Source: Mactra quadrangularis (Eukaryota > Mollusca > Bivalvia > Venerida > Mactridae). From it: a stretch of 64,000 nucleotides of DNA. How positions within the stretch are numbered: the first letter of the stretch is position 1; every line of letters begins with the position of its first letter. Shown here piece by piece: positions 51,712 through 63,800 of the stretch. Below the pieces are notes generated by a model. The model searched no databases. It had not been told where the DNA came from and saw nothing but the letters and a program-made list of their open reading frames with translations. Position numbers and translations under genes: made by a program. The DNA lies in assembly GCA_025267735.1 (NCBI GenBank), contig CM046307.1, positions 56,663,395-56,727,394 on the forward strand, given 5' to 3'.

Positions 51712-51873
51712 TCATTCAGGACAATCAATAAACCCCTGAAAATGCTGTGTTCTAGGTGGTGGAGGAAGTTTTACAACTTCAATAACAACATCCCAATTTC
51801 TGTCACGAATGAAAGACCTTAGTGCTTCATGTTGATCATTTGAGACAAACATAACTATCCTTCTTCTAGCCAT
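51712..51873 (-). other. Small protein-like frame, unidentified
   Basis: A 53-codon minus-strand frame with ATG at 51873-51871 and TGA at 51714-51712. It reads MARRRIVMFVSNDQHEALRS, then FIRDRNWDVVIEVVKL, a proline run and QHFQGFIDCPE. Composition is more protein-like than nearby frames. It could be the first exon of a small gene, a fragment of a captured gene or of a larger transposon, or chance. It ends 45 bp from the D10 copy but is not part of D10. Confidence 0.3.
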
Positions 51874-51917
51874 TTTACTTGACTGTATTTTATTTTATAA
51901 TAGTTGGATAAAATGAG

Positions 51918-53094
51918 TTTTTATCCTACCACAAACTGATCTTTTAGAAGGAAAACCTATTGACCTAATAAACCTATCTTTATTCGGCAGCGTTGCTTTA
52001 TTCGGCAGTCACGTGACTAGGCATTGACAGACTACTTTTCTACATTATCATAACATTGGGCATCAAAAGCGGCCGCGTTTCATTCTTTTAACGACAACTT
52101 AACAAATACATTTTACACAAAATAATCAAATACGGGCTTTTATAAACAATTTCAATTTAAATCTTTAATAAAACCACTTACTTTATCATTCAAATTTTAC
52201 AAAAACTCAATCGTTGACGCTATACAGTGCCAAACTCCAAAATTTGCACTGAATTCCTTTCTGTGTATATTTTGACGAATATCCAGCCATTATACAGTAA
52301 ATGACTATTGTTTTACCAAAGCCAAGCCACGCATAAATTAAATATAATGAAACTGGCTTCAAAAATCATCATTGTCATCCACGACACAGACCGTCCTGGC
52401 CATTTTCTGAAAATTGTTGACATCTTTCAGCGACGCTGGCTCGCTGCGAGTGTATTTCCCTTACTGGCCTTAGTAATCCTTTTATCCATATATCCTATCG
52501 TCTATTTAAAGTTTGAATAACAAATTATCCTGATAATATTGGTTAAATCCATGATAAATAATAGTAAACGCGTCAAATGACGAATCCTACAAACGCTCCT
52601 AAATACGACCGCCATGTTGACAACAAACTTCGCTTACATGACGTCATAAAAACTGATTCGTCCTTGGAAAATTCGCAAGTGATTTATTAGTCCAAAAATG
52701 ATTTTTCCTTGTTTATTTCTAAACTGAGTTTATTTTAGTATTTTCTTTTCTTTCATTTAAAATATTGCCGATACTAATATATAATGGAGTCAATCATCGG
52801 AATTATTTCTTGACGCGCAAACAGTTAAAAGACCGTTTTACACGATTACTGCGCTTCGGCCATGATCTGAATTTAAAGCATGTTAAACGCAGAATTTTCG
52901 GATTTTAAATTAGTCATTCAAGCAAATGCGAGTAGGATAAATAGAATATTAGGTTAGTGTCAATCTGTACTTAGTTTATCCGGCTCGTCTCCAAAAGGTT
53001 TATTCGACTCGGCAAGCCTCGCCGAATAAACCTTTCTCCAACTTGCCGGATAAACTAGATACAGATTGGCACTAACCTAATATTCTCTATATAC
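51918..53094. mobile_element. D10 element, copy 2, uninterrupted
   Basis: Same sequence order as copy 1 without the D11 insertion. TATCCGGCTCGTCTCC at about 52977-52992 is the unoccupied D11 site. It ends in the palindrome at 52943-53087. Copy 2 has small differences in the 52308-52520 frame, including a four-codon insertion. Confidence 0.88.
52943..53087. repeat. Terminal palindrome of D10
   Basis: Arms AGAATATTAGGTTAGTGTCA ... AGTTTATCCGG and the complement CCGGATAAACT ... TGGCACTAACCTAATATTCT. An inner pair AAAGGTTTATTCG / CGAATAAACCTTT surrounds GGCAAGCC. Confidence 0.92.
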
Positions 53095-54692
53095 AAGAGC
53101 AATGATTATTTCATAAAAAATGTATAGTTTGCATAAACATGTATAATTTATATTTACCAAACAACCAAATTCAAAATTTACCTATGAACGGGCCTCAATT
53201 TATTTCACCTGCCAGCAAACACGAGAAAGTCATGAAACATGTAATACTTGAAATTTTCACGACTATTATGATATAACCACTATACTACAATTTTCCCTTG
53301 ATGTCCAGGATTTATAAGTTTTGTCTTTAAATATGCAAGTCACGTGACTTACGGAAACGACTGGTAATTTTCGGCGCAGATTTTAAATCTTTTAGGACAT
53401 GGCATGTCTTAAAATATTTATGAAATTTCATAATTGAATTAAATCAAGAGGCGGATACTTTTTAATTTTTTTTAACATGTCAAAAACTATTTAGATATAG
53501 ATACAATATGTCAATAATGTTTTTTTTTGCAAAATTAATTTTCTTTAATTTCGTCACTTATATATCTTTAAGAAATTGCAAAATATGAGGTTAAAGTTTT
53601 ATTCTATGTAGAATATATTCAATACTGATCAAGATTTTTGACTTTAAGTTTGTGTACTTATTTATCCATACTATATCTACCCGACTATGATGGGATGTAA
53701 CTGTGGATTAATTATTCTTGGAGTTATTGCCCTTTAAAACTAAAATAAAAGCAAAATATAATGTTAAAATTGTTTCTATATGTAATATCCTTAATACTAA
53801 TCAAGATATTTGACTTTAAATTTGTATATATAATTATCGGTACTATATCTACACAACTATGAAGGGACATTACTGTAGATGAATTATTTTTTGAGTTATG
53901 ACCCTTTATACTTTAACATTTATGTTTAAAATTTGTTCTAATGGGATATATTTAGAACCTATGAATATATTTGCATGAAAGTTGGAATGCTTATTCTTCA
54001 GTTCTTCATCTATCTGACTATAAAGGGACATAACTCTGGATTAATTACTTTCCGAGTTATTCCCCTTTCCCCTTTATACTTTAATTATTAAGGGTTATGT
54101 TTGCTCAAATTGAATATATTTTGTTAGATGGAAAGTTAGTATACTTTTTCATCTGTACTACATCTGGTCCAATACAATGGGATGTAATAATTGATGAATT
54201 ATTGTTGGAGTTGTGACCCTTTTCAACTTTTTAATTTGGGGGAAAGTATTATGAAATATTTTCAATACTTATGGATATATTTAAATGATAGTTTGTATGC
54301 TTATTCATCAGTACTACATGTAGGTGACTACATAGGGACATAACTCTTGATGTTCTTTTTGAAGTTATGCCCCTTTACTTTAATTTTGAATTTTGTTCAA
54401 ATTGAAATACAATGTATTTATAGTTCTTCATATAGATATTTAGATGAAAGTAGGTATGCTTATTCGTTGATACAACGTCTAATTTACCCTGATGGGACGT
54501 TACTATGGATGAATGTTTTAGGAGTAATGCCACTTTTATATTTTACAAATATGAATTGGTAATTATTATTTGACTGAATTAAATCCTTTCAACAAATATG
54601 TCCTGTCTTGAAATTACTTTTGTTTTAAGATAAGCCTTGCCATGAACAAAACACCCGAAAAGTCGAGCGCGCTGTCCTTGGACTGCTCTTGT

Positions 54693-55343
54693 TATATCTT
54701 TAAAAATACTGAATGAATTTGCTAATAACTTCACACATGTCTATGGAGTTGTAATTGAAGGTAAATGCCTTTAATCTAGCATTAATTTGGCTAAATTGTG
54801 GCCTTTTATATGGATGAAAGTTTTCAGTATTAATACTGATTTCAGTATTTTGAGAATAAATTACTCTATTTAATTTATATGAAATCTGTCTATAGAGTTC
54901 AGTCTTCTGATTTTTAGTATTTAAAAACTTCCAACTTTCACTCATGCACTCACAATTCTTAATTAGAATTTTCACATGCAAATTTTAGATCTTCAAACAA
55001 TGAAAGCCTTCTGCATTATTTTGTTTCATGTTTTTATGTCATTGTTGTTGTTTTATGCTGTATGTATATTGTACATTTTCTGAGTGAACCATATTGAAAA
55101 TTGGTTTTAGCCAAATATGTTATCCACTTTAAATAAAGTCGTTATTGTTATTATTATTATTATTATTATTCACTTGAAAATTTACTCATCTCTGTGAGTT
55201 TCAAAATAGGACAGTAGACATAACATAAATAAATTGTTTTCACTGTTTGTAAATATTCAGCAGTAAAATAACAGTATTTCTTTACTGAGAAACCAGGGTA
55301 ATCCACTGAAAAGTGTAAAATAATTTAGATTGTTTATTTTCAG
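54693..55343. other. Intronic, ATT microsatellite
   Basis: Holds a (TTA)n run at about 55141-55168 and otherwise AT-rich intron without a recognised element. Confidence 0.6.
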
Positions 55344-55439
55344 TTGGAGTTAAGTAAAGAAGGTGTTAAAGTCTTTCAGTCGAGCAGTAGAGGATTTAAT
55401 GTTATGTTACATATTAAACAAGATGAAAATGAGCCACGG
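55344..55439 (+). pseudogene. XRN1: XRN1 exon 11 of this copy
   Basis: TATTTTCAG acceptor, CGG|GTAGGT donor, 32 codons in phase 0. Reads LELSKEGVKVFQSSSRGFNV then MLHIKQDENEPR. VFQ-SSRG is a conserved XRN1 motif. The next expected exon, with the -VFV-WPH- segment that starts the D1 region, was not found. Confidence 0.93.
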
Positions 55440-55644
55440 GTAGGTTTAACAAATTTTATTTCAACTTTGGTCTAGTTTAGGATAATAATAGGGTTGTTTT
55501 TTTTGGGTGGTGTGTTACTGTTTTGTTTGGACAAATACTTATATGAAAGAAATGTGACTTAACAATTTGATTTTATTGCATATTCATTTAATTTATATTT
55601 TAATACACAATACTTGCTAGTCTATTTTCTGAGCTCGCAGCATT

Positions 55645-55908
55645 TATTATACCCCCGCTTCGAAGAAGAGGGGGTTATACTGTTTTACCCTTGTCCGTGC
55701 GTCCGTCCGTTACAAAATTTCTGTCGCAGTTTTCTCATCAACTATAACATGCAGCAGCCTAATACTTTGCATATATTGCTTCATCCCATAGTCACATGTG
55801 GTGTAAAGCGATTTCATGCTCCTTGCTCATCTACTTCCTGTTTGTCGCATATTTTTAGATTTTTGCGGGGGTATCACTAGTGAGCATTAGCTCACAGATT
55901 TACTTGTT
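55645..55908 (+). mobile_element. D6 repeat
   Basis: ATACCCCCGCTTCGAAGAAG to TTAGCTCACAGATTTACTTG, both GGGGGTAT-type ends present. Confidence 0.88.
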
Positions 55909-56144
55909 GCAGTTGATCAAGTTTACCTAAATAGCATCTACATATATAAAAAAGAAGAAATTTAATGATTATTGCTACATAGGACATTAACTTTTCCTCT
56001 TATATTATTCATGTCTCTCCAGCAGGACATTTTCTGTCATAGATTAAACATATTAAAGTGATATCACAAATACTGTGAAACTTGCTCAAGTTACCAGACA
56101 TCCTTTGTGACCATTTGTACAAAGTGAAGTGGATAAATTGTTTT

Positions 56145-56630
56145 TATATGCCTGAAAGAATTTTGGGCATATTATGTTATACCCCCTGGCGTCCGTCCGT
56201 CTGTCCGTCCGTCTGTTAGCAATTATGTTTCCGGAGCATAACTTAAGTTCCATTTGGCCTACAATATTCAAACTTCATACGATGATTGTCCATATTGGGT
56301 AGAAGACCCCTATTGATTTTGGGGTCACAAGGTCAAAGGTCAAGGTCACTATTACCTTAACACTGAAAACTGTTTCCGGAGCATAACTTAAGTTCCATTT
56401 GGTCCACAATATTCAAACTTCATACGATGATTGTCCATATCGGGTAGAAGACCTCTATTGATTTTGGGGTCACAAGGTCTAAGGTCAAGGTCACTATTAC
56501 CTTAAAACTGAAAACAGTTTCCGGAGCATAACTTAAGTTGAAATATTCTCATGTCTTACAAATGCTTCATCTTAACTAAAAAAAACAACACTTTCGGGCA
56601 TTTAATGCTCCGCCTAGCAGTACTCTTGTT
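56145..56630 (+). mobile_element. D7 repeat
   Basis: ATATGCCTGAAAGAATTTTG to TTTCGGGCATTTAATGCTCC, TACTCTTGTT; contains three TTCCGGAGCATAACTTAAGT blocks. Confidence 0.88.
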
Positions 56631-58040
56631 CATACATTGAATTATTTTGTAAACTTTATGATTTCTTATGAATTAGGTAAGTAGTGGCATCACAAAACTG
56701 GTGGACCATTGTGAAACCAATCACATTGTTAAAGTTACAGGACAGTGTGTTTTTTGTGGACTTGCTTCGCTGGATAAATTCGAAGACTGCATGCATTGAA
56801 ATGAGATTTTGATGAAGATAAGGTCAGATTGATTATGAAAGTGTCTACCAATGTTGACCTAATGTTTGACATCTAGATGTTATATATAATCAGCTATACT
56901 CAAGAATTTCAACTGAGATCCTGTACAATGCAAGAAAATAGTAAGCAGTTTTTGCATTCATTATTTTATTTCTTTTTTAAAAAAGTTCAAGACTTAAAGT
57001 GATTTGAGAAATTTGGCATTTGTTTACAGAGGATAACATCCTAGTACTGATACTTTCCAGGAAATTCTGGTTTGAATGTTCACCTTATATGTCTCTGACA
57101 CTAATACAAGTGCAAAGAACTAACACGATAAATATGTAGTCATGTACAAAGGGAGATAATTTAGTGAAAACAGTAATACATTGTATGTTGTTACAAGTCT
57201 TTTTTACAAACTTATTTTAGGCAATTTGCATTGATTAAGGACCCCACACATGTAATAATATGTGCGAAGTGATGTACTGAAAAGAAATTGTGCTAGATTA
57301 AAGTTTACTTTTAGAAGCTCAACATTAAAGGTCTTGTTACCCCTGATCACCTATTAAAGATATAGTTCCAGTTAGTTTAAATATAGCTGGCTGTCCATTT
57401 TTGCAACCTGGTTTAAGAATTAGTAGCCAGTCCTATTGATTTGATTATTTAGGTTAAACATTAAGTCCTTGATGTATAAACTTTTGCTGACAATGAAGAG
57501 TGGGTTTGCCTTAAACTAATGAACATGTATTAGGGCCGGTAAGAATTACTTCAGTTATGAAAAGCATACTGGTAGACAGTTGATAAATAAGGGACCTTAG
57601 TCAGTTATTTCCCCTTGTGTACTCTTCAAATAGGTAGGTCCAATTAGTTGGATTACTTGGATTTTACCCTTACTTTTCAATGTCAATTTGCCAAAATTAA
57701 TCTCAAATAACTTTTTTGCAAATTCTTTAATTAGTTTGAAAATCAAGCTTAGTATTGTTAGGGTAAAGAACTATCTAAATTCCATCACTTCTGTTAATAT
57801 CTTACTTAACGAGAAAGATATAAGATGAAATATTTTGACTTCAATGATAAAATCGGAGGATTCCAACTAATAGGACCTACTTACCAATTGGATTGCTTCA
57901 GATTTTTTCAAGGAAAGATAACTGACAAAAGTCCCTTATTAGTCCTCATTATTATAAATCATAAAAAAGGCTAGTGCAGACTAGGGCTGGTAAAATGATT
58001 ATGGTATAGACTGGTAGTAGTAGGGTATAGACTGGTAGTA
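56631..58040. other. Intergenic or intronic, no gene recognised
   Basis: No XRN1 exon seen. Near 57995-58040, GACTGGTAGTA is repeated in a short local duplication just before a D13 element. Confidence 0.4.
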
Positions 58041-58170
58041 TTGTTCGTTTTTTCTCAACTGTCAAAACATGAATAATTTCACGGTGACTTCGTGGTCTTT
58101 GTCTAACACTTATGATATTGAGATAGTGTGTAATCATTAACCGTGAAATTATTCAAACTTAAACGAACAA
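58041..58170. mobile_element. D13 MITE
   Basis: TTGTTCGTTTTTTCTCAACT and ATGAATAATTTCACGGT at left; ACCGTGAAATTATTCA and AAACGAACAA at right. 130 bp and hairpin-forming. The second copy is at 59065. Confidence 0.85.
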
Positions 58171-58171
58171 T

Positions 58172-58450
58172 AAGAGGAGCAGTAGTCAAGTGGTTAGACG
58201 CACGCTTAAGGATCAAGAGGTCCTGGGTTCAAATACCACTAGGGGCACTGCTTATTTCTTTGAGCAAAAAATTAACCTGTGATTGCTTCACTCCACCCAG
58301 GTGTAAATGGGTACCTGTTAGAGTCATGCATTGTATGCTGTGACTGCTATCTGCTCTGTATGTAAATAGTTGGTGTGTGACTCCAGGATCGGAGGAAGTT
58401 AATGTCAAGAGTCGACTGAAAAGTGATACTAGATGTAGACTTCAAAAACC
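58172..58450 (+). mobile_element. S5 SINE
   Basis: Head GGAGCAGTAGTCAAGTGGTTAG and GGGTTCAAATACCAC, core TTTCTTTGAGCAAAAAATTA and CACTCCACCCAGGTGTAAAT, GGGTACC. It abuts the D13 element. Confidence 0.75.
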
Positions 58451-58505
58451 TTGCTGAAACTTGAACTATATCTTTTCTTTGAATGTTTAAATATGTATAT
58501 TTCAG

Positions 58506-58637
58506 TGTGATACATTCAATATCGGCAATAGATAAACCTTTAACAAAGACGCAGGAAGCTGCACAGTGAGAAATAGAGGAAGCTATGATGAAAGTAAAAG
58601 AAGATTAATCTTTAATAACAGCAGCTGCTGACCTAGG
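58506..58637 (+). other. Exon-like stretch with in-frame stops
   Basis: TATTTCAG precedes it and CTAG|GTTAGT follows. One frame reads VIHSISAIDKPLTKTQEAAQ, stop, EIEEAMMKVKED, stop, SLITAAADL. The helical, lysine- and glutamate-rich character and good splice borders suggest a decayed exon, perhaps from the same locus. It does not match XRN1 as I know it. Confidence 0.3.
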
Positions 58638-59064
58638 TTAGTACTTGTAGCAATCTTTTATTTAACTGTGGCAATATCATGTGACTATGACATCACAAAT
58701 GTTACAGTTTAAAGAAGAAAACAGCGAAAAAAACACCCTGGAAAAGTATGTCTTTTCAGCTTGCTACAGTGACAAGTAGGGCTGCGGCCAGTATCTGAGT
58801 ACTCGGGTATTCGCGATCTCGACCAGAGAATCGAGTAAAAATTTTTGTCATGTCCGATATCGTAGGATCGCAATCTATTTTTGAAAAAAATGGAAGATTT
58901 TTCTCAGCTTATTTACCTCTGAAAACGAGTCACACTTCTAATGAAAACTTTAATTTTAGTAGTTTCGATTGATGCACATTAATTTAAACAAAAACGTTAT
59001 CATGGAAAATGCCCATAAAACATCTGGTAATAGAGATGTTTAGAGAACATGGTTTTCCATTAGT

Positions 59065-59178
59065 ATTGTCCATTTTTTCTCAACTGTCAGTTTGAATAAT
59101 TTCACCATGAATGTTAGACAAAGAGCACTAAGTCACCGTTAAATTATTCATGTTTTGACAGTTGAGAAAAAACAAACT
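59065..59178. mobile_element. D13 MITE
   Basis: TTGTCCATTTTTTCTCAACT and complement GACAGTTGAGAAAAAACAA; shorter stem than 58041. Confidence 0.8.
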
Positions 59179-59208
59179 ATATAAGCTTCTGTAATTCTTC
59201 ACTTATTT

Positions 59209-59520
59209 TTATACCCCCGCTTCGAAGAAGAGGGGGGGTATACTGTTTTACCCTTGTCCGTGCGTGCGTGCGTCTGTCCGTCCGTTACAAAATTTCCGTC
59301 GCAGTTTTCTCAGCAACTATAACATGCAGCAGCCTAATACTTTGCATATTGCTTCATCCCATAGTCCCATGTGATGTAAAGCGCTTTCATGCTCCTTGCT
59401 CATCTACTTTCTGTTTGTCGCATATTTTTAGATTTTGTTTAATGAAAGTTACATTATGATAGTCATATTTCTCACAGCGGGGGTATCACTAGTGAGCATT
59501 AGCTCACAGATTTACTTGTT
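59209..59520 (+). mobile_element. D6 repeat with 40-bp insertion
   Basis: As other D6 copies, but about 40 bases (59437-59476, GTTTAATGAAAGTTACATTA ...) are inserted between AGATTTT and GCGGGGGTAT. Confidence 0.85.
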
Positions 59521-61125
59521 GTTTTTACATAAATTATGTACAGGGTGTATTCTAGGCCTTGTGTGTTTTTGTACTTAAACAATGAACTTGTCCACTAAAA
59601 AGGTAAATATGCTGATGCATGAACGGCATTTTACTGATTTAAACATACACCTTTGATATTTAACTTTATTTTAAATAGTGTACATGAACATTGTAAATTT
59701 TATATAATAATCTGGTTATAAAAATTAGTGTAAACTAACATAACTATAAGTGTTAAAATACCCCCCCCCCCAATATTGGTGTGTAATGAAACTGGCAATG
59801 TTTATATACGCAACATATACGTGGACGCCCTGTATTCTTCTTTATTAACAAGTGATTTGTGGTTCGATTTGTGAATCGCTACACATGAACCGTGGTTTGG
59901 ATTTGATCGCCTCTTATTCAATGATACACAGCCCTAATTTGTACACACTAAGTTAAAATGAGTTTGGGTTATTACTAATTCAATATAAAAAATAATCTAA
60001 ATATATAATATGTGACAATTTATCATGAAAAGATATTTTTTGTAATTTAAAATATACATTATGAACATGATGTATTAAATTGTTTTAAATCTTCGATTGT
60101 AATTTACTTATTTTAAGTAATATTTTCATAATGATAATCATATTTGTTTTATTACCAACACTGCGCAAATATGATCTATTTGTTGAAACTGAGCAAGTAT
60201 AAAATTTTCTTTCTTTGTTTAGAATGATGATTTTTTTACGAAGTATAAGATAATACTGTTTCCTAGTTTGAGACATAAAATATGTAATATTCATAGATAT
60301 GCTGTACATTTTAAGTAACTGAGCCATTATGACTTTGGGTTGAAACTGTAAAATATAATACAGATAAGTTCTGCTATTAAGACCACTTTTGTTATTTCAA
60401 AATCATGCAATTTTTAACAATAATTAAGACCCAAGTGCTTAAGTTGTAAACTAAAGGGTCTCCATAATAAGATTATTAAGACCGTTGATTTTGCTTGTCT
60501 TGATAGCGGAACTTAACTATTCATTTATAATAAGCAACATTTTATTTTATTTTGAAACAGTTTTTAATACAAAGATACTTTGGAAAATTTATAAAATAAC
60601 AGTTATAACATTCTATCAAATTGGTTTTTTATCTTTCAATGCTGCAAAAAAGCCATATTGGCTTACAGAAAGTCATATTTGTTATGTAGAAGAACGCTGC
60701 ACAAATATTATCTTTTTCTAGAAACTGACAGAAATTAGATTTTTTACATAAATTTCTCAACTAGTAATATATGACAAACAAGAATGATTATTGATTAAAT
60801 ATTCTAGTGCTTGTACAATATTGAATGATAAAACAATTCATCTTGAACATGTATTATAAGTATCAATGTTTTTAAACCTTAAACTATAACATGAAACTCA
60901 TGTTTTCAAAGTTGTAATCATGAAATTTTTATAAAAAGTTACATGTTTAGCTTTGTTTTTCTATATTAGTAAGGTGATTATGACTCAAAAAATGTTGATA
61001 AAATCTTTGTTTCAATTTTACATCTTGAATTTGAAATATCTTTAAATATCTTTTGAAAGTTTGAAAACATAATTTTTTGTCATAATGACTCATACATTTA
61101 GCATTATTTGAAATTTAAAAGTCAT
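59521..61125. other. AT-rich DNA, no gene recognised
   Basis: 1.6 kb with a C run at 59761-59771 and no recognised exon or repeat. Short frames at 60085-60327 (-) and 60485-60721 (+) are low-complexity. Confidence 0.4.
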
Positions 61126-61134
61126 ATTTGCACA

Positions 61135-61532
61135 CAATCTCTGTAAACAGAGATCCTGTTGAGCGTTGTCATACTGGATCTCTACATAGTCAATGCCAGG
61201 TCACGTCGAGATGAACTTGGTGTCGACCAATCAATGTGTAGCTTTCATCTAGACGAAAACACTATTAATCACATTTAGATTTTGTAATTTCTATTTTTAG
61301 ACCAAGGTTTGCATGCTAATTTAACAGCGGTATTATTTACAGTCTGCGATTGGGTGGCTCATTTCAAATTGGGTGACGTAGACGATGTAAACAAGTTACA
61401 TATCATAACAATTTCGTCATGAATATTATGATGAGAAAAGGTCACCTGAACGTGACCTTCGTATGGAAAAGGCCAGATCTAAATTAGCGAGTATGCGAGC
61501 GGTAAAATTTTAGATCAGTTTTAATCAGATTG
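61135..61532 (+). mobile_element. D12 element, third copy
   Basis: CAATCTCTGTAAACAGAG to TTTTAATCAGATTG. ATTTGCACA is duplicated at 61126-61134 and 61533-61541. 398 bp. Confidence 0.95.
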
Positions 61533-61747
61533 ATTTGCACACAGAATCTCATATTCGCAAATAGGAGTCACAATTGCTGTCGAGTCGTACCCCTCAATTG
61601 GTTGTGTGTCTTAATTGTTTCTGAGTTTTAGGCAGCCTTTTGTATGAACATTTAGTGTGTCAACCTGTGGTGTAATGAAGTTACATATCTTTTGGAATAT
61701 ATTAGTTATGATATTTTTCCTGTTTTTCACGGAACCTTGAAAACCAT

Positions 61748-61880
61748 TCGGAACTCCTCTGCCATTCGCTATGAGTAACCTCGGACATATTTAGGCGCCA
61801 TTTTGAAACTACTGGTGTTGAAGTAAACAAATTGTACACAATTGTTTAGGCGATGAGTGATGTTTCATTTTTAGTCTGTA
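61748..61880 (+). mobile_element. D4 MITE, left half only
   Basis: CATTCGGAACTCCTC, GCCATTCGCT, TTTTGAAACTAC, GTGTTGAAGTAAACAAAT and GAGTGATGTTTC follow the D4 order. The right arm is missing. Confidence 0.75.
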
Positions 61881-62560
61881 AATTTTAAATTACACATTTC
61901 AATGGTATCGCTGAACAATATTTGGTTCAATATACTTGTATAACATAGAAATATGTTTTGACAAATATCTGTGTGCATATTACAAGAACTATTTGCGTAT
62001 TAAATTGTTTCGTGCTTCGCCTGGCGTAGGTAGTAAAATCCCAAGCCGTCAGGGTAGACCCCAATGAATCCTTCGAGATTATTCATTCCTGAAAGGTTGA
62101 GGTGTTTCGAATGCTTAAAAACAATATCATACTCAAATTTTTGAATTATCAAAGGGAAACTACTCTTACAAACTTGAGTTGTGTTATATCCCAAAATCTT
62201 GAACTTTTTTTCTTGAAAAGTCTACATTGCCTTCCCTTGGGACCCTATAAATTTATAATCTGAAAAGTTAATGTATAATTTTGTTTTTCTGGTACAACAG
62301 TGAAATTAACGAACAAGTTTTCACCAAATTGATTGTACAATCATGTTTGATGCTGAATTGTCTTTGATAGTGTGGTTAAATAATACATTATTGATGTGCT
62401 ACTGACTTATGTGTTGGACAACTTAGTCTATGGAATCTCCTTCAGGTATAATCCATTATTTTGTGTATTATGTTTCTCTATAAAATGCAGGGTGAGCCAT
62501 TGTAACTATCTTTGACACAGGTCACTTATGACCTCATGTTATTTATCCTGGTCAGTGTCA
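61881..62560. other. Intergenic, no feature seen
   Basis: No exon or repeat recognised. Confidence 0.35.
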
Positions 62561-62565
62561 GCACA

Positions 62566-62672
62566 AGTTTTTAGGTTATTTTACGGTGTCCAGCACACCT
62601 ACAAAATTGTAACATTGCATTCCTGGCCTCATGTCTATAGCCAGTACCAACTGCGCTACCGACCCAGGTTTC
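62566..62672 (-). mobile_element. S1 SINE, internally deleted
   Basis: Joins the S1 3' body (TTAGGTTATTTTACGGTGTCC, CCAGTACC) directly to the head complement AACTGCGCTACCGACCCAGG, missing about 180 bp in the middle. Confidence 0.75.
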
Positions 62673-62698
62673 TATTTCATGTATAGTAATTAGAACAT

Positions 62699-63157
62699 AA
62701 GGCCATGCCAAATTGGAATTTTGTTAAGGATCAACTCAAGTTAGACAAACCTAGGTACCTATCACAAAAACACACAAACGAAAACAAAAACATATTTTAC
62801 GACAAAAAAACAATTCACTATAATTATATATACTTTTAATGGAAAACATCATCGTAATATGAAACAATGGCCAGAATTACTTATGAAATTACTTTCTAAA
62901 GCTCAGACTTAAAACACATGGTTTGATATAAAATGATGAGTGGTTTTTTTTCCACATATTAATGGAACAATTATGACAAAAACTTAGGAAGAATAACGTA
63001 GCTGCTGAACACATTATTCTCAGAATGAAATTTTGTTATCGAATCCTGGAACATCGGAATTATTAAGAAAATTTCACCAACAATTTTTTTGTCATTGAGA
63101 ACTCTAAAACCTAGGCCCACCCAGATGCTTACCAAAATCCAGGTATGGCATGGCCTA
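62699..63157. mobile_element. D14 MITE
   Basis: AAGGCCATGCCAAATTGGAA at left and complement of AGGCCATGCCATACCTGGAT at right. The sequence between is related to 46243-46662 read on the opposite strand. Confidence 0.85.
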
Positions 63158-63499
63158 ATGTGTTGTTACTATAAGGGTAGTGCTACCTCATTTGAAATCA
63201 ACCACTATATTTCTTTCTACTTGCACCTATTTTCTTATTTCTATACATTTAGCTTACCCGTTTATGTACATAACAATTGTAAGCTTTGCTACCAGTTACA
63301 AATAAAAAGTATTAAATCAAGTTAAATCAATGTCCATCTTTCTGTTGGCAACATTGGAACTTGATTAAACTATTTTCTTTCATGCTTTATGGCTAAATGT
63401 GGTGTTATTCTATTAAAATATACAATGAAATTATAAATCTTATATTTTCATTGTAGAGAAAATCTTGCATTTTTATGGTAAGATGATATCATATTTGAA

Positions 63500-63785
63500 C
63501 CCAGGTCGATAGCGCAGTTGGTAGCGCGCTGGGATTTGGAATCTCGTGCCCGAGGGGATGCGGGTTCGAATTCCACCCGGGGAGGTTATACCCGGCCATG
63601 AAAATTTGACAAAAATGTCGATATTCCTCCATTGATTGGATAATATGGAGAAGTTTCAGGCCTTGTGGAAGGGTAGGTGAGTACTGGTTATAGACAATGG
63701 TCCAGGAAAGCTAGGTTAGGTGCGCTAGACGCTGTAAAATGACCTAAATTGTGTTGACATGGCGTTAACACTAATAAATAAATAA
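63500..63785 (+). mobile_element. S1 SINE with 15-bp target duplication
   Basis: Head AGGTCGATAGCGCAGTTGG and GGTTCGAATTCCACCC; body as 16373; tail TAATAAATAAATAA. GATATCATATTTGAA is duplicated at 63485-63499 and 63786-63800. Confidence 0.93.
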
Positions 63786-63800
63786 GATATCATATTTGAA

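Larger units (their letters stand above)
50041..54692 (+). mobile_element. D8 element, interrupted, in intron 10
   Basis: It starts TTAGCTCGACTTTTCGAAG and ends AAAAGTCGAGCGCGCTGTCC followed by GCTCTTGTT; the two ends carry an inverted GCTCGACTTTT. The two parts (to about 50460 and from about 53570) consist of imperfect 160-180-bp repeats around TTTGACTTTAAGTTTGTAT, ATATCTAC and GGGACATAACTGTGGATGAA. About 3.1 kb of other sequence, including S2 and D10, lies between them. Confidence 0.6.
39962..55439 (+). pseudogene. XRN1: XRN1 5'-3' exoribonuclease, partial and disrupted
   Basis: XRN1 degrades 5'-monophosphorylated mRNA in the cytoplasm after decapping. Eleven exons with canonical AG/GT borders encode a central portion from about the CR2 part of the nuclease core (DDWVLMGFLVGNDFIPHLP) through SSSRGFNVMLHI. 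In human XRN1 this corresponds to roughly residues 270-680 (estimate from memory). The match is close and collinear, so homology is secure. Signs of loss of function are a transposon inside the first exon, a phase clash between the first two exons, one frameshift in exon 5 and two in exon 9. No first exons (the CR1 catalytic part) or later exons (D1 domain and tail) were found in the window. Retained introns rule out a processed copy. Assembly indels or a null allele remain possible. Confidence 0.85.
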